Below are positions 1-58,000 of a stretch of DNA of 64,000 bases, in pieces. Position 1 is the stretch's first letter, and every line of letters begins with the position of its first letter. Origin of the DNA: Hyperoplus lanceolatus (lineage: Eukaryota > Chordata > Actinopteri > Uranoscopiformes > Ammodytidae). Both the position numbers and the translations under genes were made by a program. The stretch is from assembly GCA_026929865.2 (NCBI GenBank), contig CM049397.1, positions 29,615,698-29,679,697 of the forward strand. Reading direction: 5' to 3'. Below the pieces are notes generated by a model, which was not told the origin of the DNA, made no database searches, and worked only from the letters and a program-made list of their open reading frames with translations.

Positions 1-99
1 AAGTAATTAAAATGATATAGCCTAATACAAAAAGTATATGTTCAAGACATAATGTGCGTGTGTGTTTAAGTTATTTATATGTTTGTGTGTGTTTGCATG

Positions 100-173
<74 letters not shown>

Positions 174-1168
174 CCTGTGTGTGTGTATGAGTTTCTTTCC
201 TTTAATTTTAGGCCCATAGCAACACATCTCAGTCAGGCATGACATATGTTATTATTTTCTGAAGTAAATAGAGCAAAACAGAATGCTGTTATTTGGCATG
301 TACGTAGTACCGCACATGGTAGTCTTTGTGTGTACATAACATGTTGCGTCAAAAGATTTCTTTGTTGCTGAAAAAGAACTGCATACATACTCTCACACTT
401 ACGTACATTCACCTCAGTGATTAACAAACCTTTATACTGTTATATCAAGTACACTGGTCAAAAACATGTAGCCTGATAAAGACAATTCAGGTCTTAGCCC
501 TACAGCATTATTGATCCTTCCTGTATTTCTTTGCCTTGTTTGAGGTAAGTTTTGAGACGTGCGGTGGTCAATGGTCAAGACCTCCTTTCAGCTAATACAA
601 TGTAGAACATGCTTTGAATTGAACCTCTGGGCCCTACGTAATCTCAAGATCAATCAAGCCCCAAACCTCAGATTTTTACCAGCATCCAATAAGGAAGTGA
701 CCAAAATTGTAGTACCTTCCGGTGGCCACTGGGGGTGGTACCAAGACTGAGCAATTTTTCTTTGACTCACTTGTTAGACAGGCCGTTTTCAAAGTCTTAT
801 TAAAACCTAGGCTATTTACAGCCTGGTCCACAAAACCATTACAGTCTGTATGTTTAGTTCATATCTCCATGACAACACTGAGGTGGGTGAATTTTTGTTT
901 TGTTTTGGAGGTTAAAATGTATTGGCGCGATCTCTTGAGTGACAGCTCTCCGCCCGTTGTCCCCTCACTTTGCCTCGGAGGTATACGTCAGCTAGATGGG
1001 CGTATCTCCCTCCCCCCGACGTGAGGCGGAGTAAAAATCTCACAAGATGGAGACGCGTATAAACCAGGATTATTGGATGCCGTGTGAATAACTGAGGTCA
1101 GCACGGATACTACATCCATACATATTATATACTATCTATGAGCTTAATAAAGGAAATAAAGAGGTGCA
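1..1168. other. flanking DNA, left edge
   Basis: It holds a GT array (about 102-187) and a GC-richer patch (920-1050). The short ORFs show no conserved motif. Nothing else supported. Confidence 0.5.
102..187. repeat. (GT)n microsatellite
   Basis: About 30 uninterrupted GT units followed by an interrupted tail. Confidence 0.97.
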
Positions 1169-1181
1169 ATTTCACACTCAC

Positions 1182-1263
1182 GCTTTCTCCGTCATCGGCT
1201 TCCGGCACAGGAGGCAGCTGTGTCTCTTTGGCCAACTTCTTTCCATGAACCATGACTTTGACA
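1182..1263 (-). CDS. exon-like segment of an unidentified gene
   Basis: A stretch of 82 nt stands between a good acceptor (CCATTGCAG|T) and a consensus donor (AAAGC|GTGAGT). One frame is open throughout for 27 codons: VKVMVHGKKLAKETQLPPVP, then EADDGES. It ends on a codon border. The residue mix and synonymous look suggest coding, but I do not recognise the protein and found no partner exons between it and nos1. In human the gene downstream of NOS1 is FBXO21; this peptide does not resemble what I recall of FBXO21. It could be chance. Confidence 0.3.
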
Positions 1264-4399
<3,136 letters not shown>

Positions 4400-5344
4400 T
4401 ATATACGTATATATTTTTTTATTTGTTAACAGTTGGAGTTTATTTTAATACTGTATGTACAGCCTTAGTCGTTGGTGGCTGTCCTTCTCATTCCTATGCA
4501 GCTGTTGTGGGTTGGGCCGAGCACCAGCTGAGATATGCAACATTAGGATGATATGTGATAATGGACATGCCATTAAAAAAGGAAATTAGATAGCTGGCAC
4601 GGAAGCTGATGCATTCAGATTAATTGCCAGTGAAGAGCTAGATAGATAGCATGTTTGTTGAGGCTTTGGACAGAATCATAGTCTTTTCATAATTCATGGT
4701 GACCAGTCATTGCAGCAATCTTTTTATGCAAAAAACAAAATCAGTCTTAACAGTTGTTCTATCTGCGTTCCTGTACATCTGTCACTCATCTCTCAAATTT
4801 GAACAGCCTTTAATATAATAATACATTAAAAAAACAGTCTTGAATCGATTTGACCAGCCCTGATTCTTTCAACGAGACGTAAAGTCATATGTCAGAAATG
4901 TCTGTGAGTTATATATATCAATGCCACACGTTCCTTCATATATAAAACCTCAATAAAAGCCTTTTTTTTAACTGTAACAACAACACAGACAGTATATAAT
5001 ATTTCTTGAGTATATTCTTGTCTTGGTCATGCATTCACAATGAGGCAGGTCATTACACTATTTGCACACATCATGAACCAAAATGATCAATTTATAAGTC
5101 TTGGAAGTATCATCGACAAGCAAAAAAAACAGATTCTCAGAAAAACGGAACATTTCCAACTTGCTACAGACAAAATCGCAAAGAGCCCAAACAAATACAT
5201 TAAAGTGGTATAAAAACAAACAAAACAAAACAAACCCATTTCTTTTTTTTAAAGTACAAAAAATTGGCACAGTATTCTTTAACCAGCGTTGCTGTGTCCT
5301 CCAGACTGGTTAGAGTCAAGAAGAGTCTCCGATTCACGGACAAC
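4400..5344 (-). other. nos1: probable nos1 3' UTR
   Basis: The AT-rich sequence below the TAG has no conserved ORF. AATAAA hexamers on the minus strand at 4439-4444 and 4418-4423, and an ATTAAA at 4809-4814, are the first plausible poly(A) signals. The end is therefore uncertain (about 0.5 or 0.9 kb of UTR). Confidence 0.4.
4439..4444 (-). terminator. candidate poly(A) signal AATAAA for nos1
   Basis: This is the first exact AATAAA on the minus strand after the stop codon, with a second 21 nt further on (4418-4423) and T-rich sequence around. An earlier ATTAAA at 4809-4814 could also be used. Confidence 0.35.
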
Positions 5345-44328
<38,984 letters not shown>

Positions 44329-44337
44329 GGTGCCGCT

Positions 44338-44382
44338 CTGTGTGTGTGTGTGTGAGGGGGGTGGGGGGGTGTATGTGTGTTT

Positions 44383-44461
<79 letters not shown>
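44338..44461. repeat. (GT)n array forming the exon 2 acceptor region
   Basis: On the gene strand, intron 1 ends in a CA run, a short CCCCCCACCCCCCT patch and CACACACACACAG. The repeat therefore supplies or abuts the splice acceptor of the first coding exon. Confidence 0.95.
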
Positions 44462-44463
<2 letters not shown>

Positions 44464-45219
44464 CGTGTCCCCAGGGAGGTTTCTGAAAAGCAACAGAAGG
44501 AGAGAGAGGGAAGGAGAGAGGAGGGGAGATAGAAGTTCTATTAGTTTTAGAGGAAATTACATTGACCGCGTCAGTTTGTTTACAGTGTGTTGATGTTTTC
44601 AAGTGGGAGAGGGTATATGAGTCATTAATAGAAAGAGTGTCTTTACAAGGTTAGGCTATATTACACAGAAAATGAATTCCCGTTGAGAGACAGATGCAAA
44701 ACATCGTCATGTGGGCATTTAAAAAGTATATTTGCATGAAACCAGAAGACTTGCAATGTTAACAGGTATGCAGCATTTATTTGAAGTGCCCAATTTGATC
44801 AAATGAGTTGTACTTCATGTGACATTTAAGCTATACTTGATAATTCTATTTCACTTGATTTCAGAGGGAAATATTGTACTTAGTACCATAGTACTGGCAT
44901 TATACCCAACAATATCTAAATATGTTAACATTTTAATGCATTTGTGACAATGACCCAATAATATAGTCTTAAAAGCCTATCATGTGTGGCATTCTGCATA
45001 ATCTGTCATTCACTGATTACAATACTGTACTTAAGGCCTAATTTATTTGCTGAGGAACAGAAGAATCACAATAAAAGCCCCAATTACAAGACGGCTAGAA
45101 TAATGCGATTTACTGCATGTGATGGAAAAACCAGTGACAAGCACTTAAATTGTTCTTTGAAGTCGTGGCATCTGGTCGCGTGGGTGGCGTCGCATGGAAC
45201 GTAGGCTAGTATGTAACAG

Positions 45220-45426
<207 letters not shown>

Positions 45427-46600
45427 TGTGAAGCTGCTCTGCGCGCTACGCAGTCTGTTTATGTGGGGGCAGGCGCGAGGCGTACAGCGGGCAGCATTCA
45501 GCACCAAGGTCAGCGCTCCTCCTTTACAGCAGCCTCTGAATGCTCCCTGTGTTTACACTCCTCATTTTATTTAGCTACCTCTGCTCCTCTGCAAAAGATG
45601 AACGAGTTTTCTCTTGTTTCTAGACTTCGTCTAAACTCTTTCAAACAGCCAGGGACCAAAGAAAATGCCTTTGGAGGTATGATGTGTCTGCCAGCTATAC
45701 AAAACCAACTTGCCCGATTTGAGTTTGTCCCAGGAAAATGTTCATATTATTCTTGCAAGTATAGGTTATGAGTGCGATAGTTCAACCAGTGCGAAGCCTC
45801 CTCCGCGGATACTTGGTGAGATCACACAGTCAAGGGGTCAGGTCATTCTGTGGCTTTAATAAAAAGTTTGCGCACGTTTTAATAGCGAGATATTGACTGA
45901 GCTGTCTTGGGGCACAGGAATAACTAGGCGGCCCTTTAATCCCATCTCTTTGTAGCTGCACCCTACCAGGATGATACATTGCCAATAACGGGGATGTGGA
46001 TATTGATGAGATTGGTGTGCTCTCCTCTGAATATGAAGATAGCTGCGAATATTACAAGTCTGGTTTGGGTGGGATGATTGTCTATCATACAGATGAACTA
46101 CAACGAAGTCTGTCAGCTTAAGCAAGCAGTTATTAATCATTCCTTCGATATTTCTGACCCGATGCAGAGCTAAATGAACGTTTAATTGGGGGAAAAGTTA
46201 CACATGCAGATTCACGAATATTGAATCATCCTTATGGATGAATTCAATTAACAACTGAGCCGTCAGTGTGTTCGCAAATACATCATTATCTTTTTATTGA
46301 TTCGCAGTTAATCACTGATCAGTTTCTAACTCGTTCCTGGGGTAACCGTCCAGGAACCAAGCAGTGGCTCCTGTTATTGGCTATCTCTGTGACCATGTAT
46401 TATAGCCTAGATGGGCCCTGTGTGGAAACATACGCTTTTATTTTGTTATGCTTTTTATTTTGCTCACACGATGCATTTTGCAAACGTACTGTATGCGTTT
46501 ATAATAAAGTAAATTAACTGGGAGTCAGCTCCAACTGGTTGAACTTTATCCCACACACCTTCGTCCTTCATCACTCCAAAACAAACAGAGAGAACAGGTT

Positions 46601-46603
<3 letters not shown>

Positions 46604-46678
<75 letters not shown>
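46604..46678. repeat. (CT)n microsatellite, intron 1
   Basis: About 36 perfect CT units. Confidence 0.98.
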
Positions 46679-46681
<3 letters not shown>

Positions 46682-47164
46682 TGGAACAAAGTCCAAATAA
46701 GATAGAGAAAACCAGTTATTTCACATATAGTACAGCTTAGAAAACTGACTGACAGCATTTTAATATCACCTTCAGCAGGTGATCAAAACGTGTAGTTTCT
46801 GTTCATTTTACACCGCTGTCCTTGTTGCAACCTGCAGAAATGCACAAGATGTTCCTACCGAGCCTTGTGTAATGGGCATTTTCAAGAGAAACAAGTTCTG
46901 GCGGCACTTTTCTTTGCCAAAAAATGGAAATATCAACAAAACCAAATTAAGCTCAAAACTCCCACACACATGTGCGTGTAAATGACACACATCCTTGTCT
47001 TGGCCACAGGTTTGCACATTAGTCCACGCTCCATCCATTCTCAAACACCCTTGTATATACTCCTCCAGCAGGGGAATGCGTAGCCTAATTTCCCACGTAA
47101 AGCAACAACAACAACAAAAATGAAAACAGCATTTTCAATACGAACGAACAATAATTCAACTCAC

Positions 47165-47358
47165 CCCTTGATAACAAGGTCGCTGTCACACAACGACCTG
47201 CTGCAGTGAACTTGGGATAAAACTCCTTCGCTCCCTTCAGTCTCTTCCTCAGCAGCAGCGGACGCGGCCGTTCAGGTATTTCACCCAAAAGAAAAGAAAA
47301 CAAACGTCTCCAAGTGTCAGCGACGTGCTCTGCCTCTCTAGAGACGAGGCATGCTTGT
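47165..47358 (-). other. nos1: nos1 exon 1, non-coding 5' UTR exon
   Basis: The low end is a consensus donor, AAGGG|GTGAGT, with GT at 47164-47163. The high end is placed about 30 nt below a TATA box, so it is approximate. Read 5' to 3' the exon holds a single ATG (47352-47350) that opens a four-codon uORF, MPRL then TAG. There is no long ORF. It would splice to exon 2, as in mammals, where NOS1 starts with alternative non-coding exons. Inference from signals only. Confidence 0.55.
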
Positions 47359-47380
47359 GCCTTTCCGCGCACCGGGGCGC

Positions 47381-47390
47381 TTTATATATA
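47381..47390 (-). promoter_or_regulatory. nos1: TATA box of nos1 promoter
   Basis: The minus strand reads TATATATAAA followed by GC-rich sequence. It sits about 30 nt above the proposed start of exon 1, whose donor is 216 nt below. Position and context fit a TATA-type core promoter, but transcription start data are absent. Confidence 0.55.
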
Positions 47391-47399
47391 CAGAGCAAC

Positions 47400-49003
47400 G
47401 GGGAGACACTGTGACGAGCTGGGGAGAGAGAGCCGTGCGCGGGCATTTAAATGAACTGTGGGTGGGTTTTAGTTTTGTCGGCTATAGCGTCATCACTCAG
47501 CATGCAACAGACCGACTCTCTGCACATACACACTCCGAATAGGGCCGAGTCTACTGCAGGCCTCCAAAGGGGACAAGGGGGGGAAAGGTAAGGTGTGTCA
47601 CTGTTGCAACATGTAGAATTGTGATTTGGTCTGGTCTTTCTTGAAGTTTTTTTTGTGTGGGGGCACTGAATTTGAACTTTGATTTGAAATCCAAATTCAG
47701 GACTTTATGGAGATTTTGTTGATCTCACACCCCCATCTATGCAAGAGATTTCAAGGTTCAGGGTTTCTTTATTATCCCTGGCAGCAAGGACAACTCAACA
47801 GTAGGCAACAGGGGATGGGTTGCGTTAGCCATGATTGAGGCCCTTCCTAAATGACCTGACCTTATACAGGTCATCAGGGCCGCCGATAAGGGGTAGAAAG
47901 TGGGAAGGCTTTCTAGGGCCCAGCCACTTGGGGGCCCATGGTCTTTGGAAGCCAAGAACCTAACTAAGCTAAACTTTATTTTTAGATTTTTAGATATTTA
48001 TGTCAATATCTATTCAAAGTTGGGTGTTTACACAGAGCCGCGGCTTCGCTTACGGCCTTTTAAAAAGCAGTAGAAAAGCAGAAATGTTAAAAAAATTTCA
48101 GATTGAGCACAGCGGAGTGTAACTGTTTCAAACATAATCCACCCTCTAAACCCTTTGTGTGCCAAATGGTGACAAGATTGGGTTTTGATATTAAACAGTT
48201 TTGTCTGGATTATATTTCCTGAGTCGTTTTTGCTCACGGAAAACACATAGGCCTACCTGCTACTTGTGTCTGGGTGTCATTGTGAAAAGTATTTGGACCC
48301 CATGAAAAACCAGGTTGGGTACCTTTTGTGGTTCTTCTACATTCTTATAAAGAGGACAGGGTTACTCTGTAATTTTCCTGAGTCTACAAACAGGTTTAAA
48401 TTCTCTCTCCCCATAACGTACATTTTTGTGAAAAATAATTTCCGTTTGGGGACTATACTTTCTAAAGGCTTTGACATAAGTCTTCAGGTTGACACGACCA
48501 GCCAGGTCTGACCAGTTTTTCACAAACTTGGCCAATTGACCAACCAGCCGGGTCATACCACAATGAAGCTGACGAGCAGCATCATCCTATTTTAATTATT
48601 GCCGTAACCACCAAGGTCCTGCTTTCTGTATTGTTTCTAAAAATTAAAAATAAAAATAGACCTAAAGAAGTTCTTAATGCAAAGAAAGACACAAGGCACA
48701 AAGAAGTTGGAAATAATTGAAGGAACAGATTTGAGTTCAACGATTAAGAACTTTTTTTGTAATGATTTCAGTGCTTTTGCAGTGATGAGAGCAGTATGAG
48801 CTAAGCCTAAATGTTGCAACCAAACATGGCCAACTTTATAGTTTTGAGGGTAGGTTGGTTTGGTTATTCATGTAGAGAACCGCCTTTTTTCATTTGTGTG
48901 TGAAGAATTGGTTGTTGATGTTGTTTTTAAGTGTTATTTATTTCAACAATACCACCAAAAGATTTCAAATGATTTAATGTCAAGTGCAGAAATGCAAAAA
49001 GTA
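47400..49003. other. upstream flank of nos1
   Basis: Apart from the CRE-like site near the promoter, no repeat or gene is supported. Short ORFs have no motifs. Confidence 0.5.
47486..47493 (-). promoter_or_regulatory. CRE-like site upstream of nos1 TATA box
   Basis: The minus strand reads ATGACGCT, a half-site for CREB/ATF factors, about 95 bp above the TATA box. Mammalian NOS1 promoters respond to CREB, so the placement is suggestive. One short match is weak evidence. Confidence 0.25.
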
Positions 49004-50256
49004 GGGGAGAGTGGCCTAAGTTGTGCCACTTTTTACTCAAAGTGACTTTAAAGTGAGGCCTTGACAGTAAAGTCTCCAACTCAAATATGTACATATATTT
49101 CAGGTTGTTGTGCATCCCTGGCAATAAAAACTTTGGATCTGGAATAAACTGTTGAAGAAAGATAGCTTTAGAAAAAAAACTTGTCTTGTGGCACAACTTG
49201 CCCCCGGTGTGGTGTAAGTTGTGCCGTTGGAGAGAATACCATGGGGTAAATTGTGCCATTGATATATATCTCATAAACTGTAATGCAAGACAAATCCATT
49301 AGACAATCACTTATTTAAGGTGTATTTAAAGTAAATATTTTACAAAGATTCAAGACAATTTTCTTAAACAAGTCCTAGCAGATCTAATGGTTTTACCTGC
49401 AAAAGCTCACAATGACAAAGTCACCATCATCATCATCTTTCTGGCCATCTGAACTCTCATCAGTGGTGTCGTTAAGTGGAATGGAGATGCCACTCTCCTC
49501 TGAGCTACTGTAGACAATCACTTTCTTTTGGTGACCAGCGTATGCAGCCATGCCAATGGCATAACTCTCAGAAATTTACTTTGCACTAGCTGCTCCGCCC
49601 TTGTAGAACCAACTGCCACCTGGCATATGCGATTCCCCCTCCATTAAAACCCATCTGTACACCCTGGGTTTTCCTCCCCATTAACTATCTTACCTCTGCA
49701 CTACTATCTTTGTTTATATGGATGCATGGGCTTTATGTCTTTTATTTTGGTTATTGTTATTTTACCTTAATTTTTTATCTACTGAATGCACTATGTTCAG
49801 CACTTTGGACTGTTATAAATGTGCTTTTATAATAAGCACTTACTTACTACTTACCTCACCCCCAGGCCCTCTGGCACAAATCACCCCAACCCCAGAATTT
49901 TGGATAATAAGCATGATGCAACAGTTTAGGGCTGACATTGTGCTAACTATATAGACGCAAAGTGTAGCATACTAAAGCACTAAAACATGTGTCAAATGTT
50001 TTCAAACGTGTTTATAATTGTTCAGACACAATAATCAAAAAACCTTGATCATGGAAGTTTTACTTTGAAAGGCAAAAAACAGTTTTTTATCTTAAATGTG
50101 CTTATATCTTATTCCATGTTTCTCCCTTCTTTACAGGATGAGTCAAATGGATGGCTCTTCTTAAATATGTGGTCACATTTCCAATTTCTTCTATGGTTTT
50201 CTAGAAACAAGGGGTGGCACAACTTCCCCACCGGCACAACTTAGGCCACTCTCCCC
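49004..50256 (-). mobile_element. TA-flanked inverted-repeat transposon, copy B
   Basis: Inverted relative of 9414-11077, 1253 bp, with better kept ends (GGGGAGAGTGGCCTAAGTTG at both termini) and TA on each side. It lacks the SINE of copy A. Its minus frame reads AAYAGHQKKVIVYSSSEESG, then ISIPLNDTTDESSDGQ and an aspartate run, longer open than in copy A. Confidence 0.85.
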
Positions 50257-50936
50257 TACAATATTTGGTGCAGTCAGTTAGTGTAAATGTATCTTACCAG
50301 AAACTAGTAGCATAGAAAACGTGCAAATTGTGAAAAAACACTTTTTGCTTTAGTGAATACTAAAGAAGAACAATGTCTCTGTGTGAACTGATTATTTTGT
50401 AGAAATCTGTTGATCTGTTAAACAATTGTGTGAATGTAAGGGAATCAAAATAAATTGGTAGGTATGCTGAGCTAAGTCAGAAAAGTGCTACTATTTTAAA
50501 ATAATAATGAGCCCTTGTTCCCCCAACTGTCCCTGCAAGTCCCTGGTTGATAAGATAGTTACTCTCTCTACAAACACATGTATGTGTTTATTGAGGGATG
50601 AGCACACTCACAATCATTGTTGATAGGAGTAATGGGTAAGGGGGGCCCATTGACTGGAGGTTTTTAGGGGCCCAGCCATTTGTGTGGGCAGGCATGCAGG
50701 TCATTAAGGTTGCTCAGTTGAGTGCAAGCAATCTTGCTGCACACTTTCATGATCTTTCACAAGAAGAAAACATTTTCATTAAAAATATCTTTAACTTGCT
50801 TCTTAATTTGGTCATAACTCACTGATGGCATATCACAAAATCAGTTTTACCGTAGTGATTAATGGGAAAGTTCTGATCTCTGTTTGATTAGGGTTGACCT
50901 TTAACTAGGATTCACACACAATTATAATGTATTTAA

Positions 50937-51109
50937 AGGCCTACTTCACCGGTGGGAATATGAAGGTGTATTGAATTCTGAGATCCTATGTAGTATAAAT
51001 GTGCAAAGAAATTTGAAATTGGTTCAACCTAGCCTGAGAAAAGGCAGATAGAGTGTTTTATGGTCTCACTGTCTAACCCTACATTTCTCTTACTGTGACA
51101 TCACCATTT
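50937..51109 (+). mobile_element. TTAA MITE family 1, copy 2, truncated
   Basis: TTAA|AGGCCTACTTCACCGGTGGG and GAATTCTGAGATCCTATGTA match the copy at 13751 (inverted middle). The right half ends where the Harbinger-like element begins. Confidence 0.8.
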
Positions 51110-51112
51110 TAA

Positions 51113-51993
51113 AGGCCAGGACACACCGGCCCGATAATCGCCGTCGGAGAGTCTGGAGGGGGCGGGGACACGAATCTGTTTGGTGTGTGCCGTCGTCGTA
51201 GATGTCGTCGGGCTTCTTTTGAGCCGATTGAACATGTTCAATCGGCGGCGGGCAGTCTTTCAGTTGGAGCAATTTGATTGGTGGAGGGCTAGCGAATCAG
51301 TGAAGCCCGGAAGTGAGGCGGGTAGCACAAACAGCTAAAAACAGCTAGCCATTGTTTTAATGTGTTTTCTTGTTTCGTTCAGCGAGTACTCACATGCATC
51401 AACCCTTGTTGACTGCTCGACACCATGCTCGACACTCTGCTAAAAATGGTGCTCTTTATGGTCCATAAATATAAATATGTATTTCTATCTATGTTTATGG
51501 TGTAGAGCAGTGGTTTTCAAACTGTGGGGTGGGGTTATGGCAGGGGGGGCGCGGATGAATATATGAAAAATAAATAAATGTTTAGCCTCTTAATTTTCCT
51601 CTCAAAGTGCACCAGATTCATGCCGGATCCCCCTACGAGGGTCTGGTGCTCCACTGGCTACTATTTTCCTCCATCAAGACATTGGAGGCTCTAGCGAAAA
51701 AACACTGGGTGTGTGAATGACGTTTAACTGGTCAAAAATTTGGGCAAGTCTGTCTGCCTATCTTCCTCACTCCGCTGCACACTCAGTCACTACTATCCAT
51801 GTTTAAAGGAAGCAGGTTTAAAACACTGGATTAAGATGCTCAAATGTATTAAAAAATGTGTTTAAAAACGCACAAAAAGAGGGGGGGCTCACTCTCTCAC
51901 ACTTTGAAAACCCCAGGTCTAGAAAGCTTTCCCATCATTTGCCTGAATCGGCAGACTCCATTTCCGGGTAGTTGGACCGGTGTGTCCTGGCCT
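51113..51993 (+). mobile_element. Harbinger-like non-autonomous element
   Basis: Inverted ends AGGCCAGGACACACCGG and CCGGTGTGTCCTGGCCT with a TAA duplication on each side. A 3-bp TWA target fits PIF/Harbinger. 881 bp, no transposase; it carries a nested hAT-like element. Confidence 0.7.
51508..51916 (+). mobile_element. hAT-like element nested in the Harbinger-like one
   Basis: Starts CAGTGGTTTTCAAACTGTGG and ends CACTTTGAAAACCCCAG, the classic hAT end pattern. The flanking octamers GTGTAGAG and GTCTAGAA agree at six of eight positions, as expected of an old 8-bp duplication. Confidence 0.7.
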
Positions 51994-52582
51994 TAAAATA
52001 AACGTGTGAATTGAAACACACTTACAGAGCGATTGTGTCAAGCTCAAGAGCACTTAGACAGCAGGACACATGTAGCTGCTGATTGACACTTCATTTGTTT
52101 TGTCCATTCCAGGAATCAATGACCTGACCTTTTGGTTGCAGATAACCTCCTTCAACCCATTACTGTGTCTACCCCACTTTGAGTGATAGTCAATGATGTC
52201 ATACAATAGCTTATTGCCTCTCTGCATGTGACCGCAAGTTGAGCACTTTCCCTCACCAGCGGTTCTTAAGGTTTACCTCAGAACTGGAGAAAATAATTAC
52301 CTCCATTTATCATGACAGGCTGGAAGTTGGGGTCCTCCACCTAGTGTTTTTCTCTGTTGTCTTGCAGATGACGCACAGGCATTGGGGAGGTCAGATGTGG
52401 AGCCCCCCAGCACAACTGAACTGAAGCGCTACAGTTATTTAGCCGTGTGGTGAGATGTAACCTGGAAGAGTTCAAACTGTGTGTGGTTACTCATGCGTGA
52501 TCAGTGAGATGAGACGGGCCTTTGCCTTGCATCAGCTGTCACTTGTTGACATGCATACAAAACAGAGTGCAATTCCTGGATA

Positions 52583-52585
<3 letters not shown>

Positions 52586-52669
<84 letters not shown>

Positions 52670-52671
52670 GT
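52586..52671. repeat. (CA)n microsatellite
   Basis: About 42 CA units with one AA break. Confidence 0.97.
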
Positions 52672-52949
52672 CCATGGTCGTCCATGTCATTATGTCAATC
52701 ACTTCCTGCTTGAGTGGTACCATCTGCCCTCGCATAAAGCCACACACCATGTGGATCACTGTGCAAAGCCCCTGCTTAGCCCCGTTACATTGCACATCGC
52801 CCCAGAGTTAAGACTCCCTGGTTGAAATTACATCAGTTTATTTTTATACATTTTCCCGTTTGTTCTTAGACCCTTAGACCCTTAGCCTTTTGTGTTTACA
52901 TTACAGGAAAGGAAATGAGTTGTGTTGTGTGCACGTGTTTTTTTCGTGT

Positions 52950-57799
<4,850 letters not shown>

Positions 57800-58000
57800 G
57801 TGTTCTAAAGAAGTGTGTTTCAAACCCCAATCCTGGGACTCAGCAGTCCTGCTGGTTTTCACTCGAGGCATCTCGTCGGGGGAGTGATGCAGGCAAGGTG
57901 AATGCAAGGTGAACCTAAATAACTGAGATTAGGCATAATTAATTATAATTAAACTTGATTAACTGTAATTAAGTGAGTGGTAGGACAGAAAACCAGCAGT
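57800..58000 (+). mobile_element. palindromic hAT-type MITE, worn
   Basis: TTTCAAACCCCAATCCTGGG ... AGTCCTGCTGGTTTTC on the left pairs with AGGACAGAAAACCAGCAGTG on the right. This resembles the common vertebrate palindrome with GTTTCCCAATCCTGGTCCTG ends. The outer right end is lost. Confidence 0.5.

Noticed and set aside
44338..44493. N-terminal extension of the PDZ exon frame through THTHTH residues
   Set aside because: It is the CA repeat of intron 1 read in frame; a conserved start codon at 44328 and an AG acceptor lie inside.
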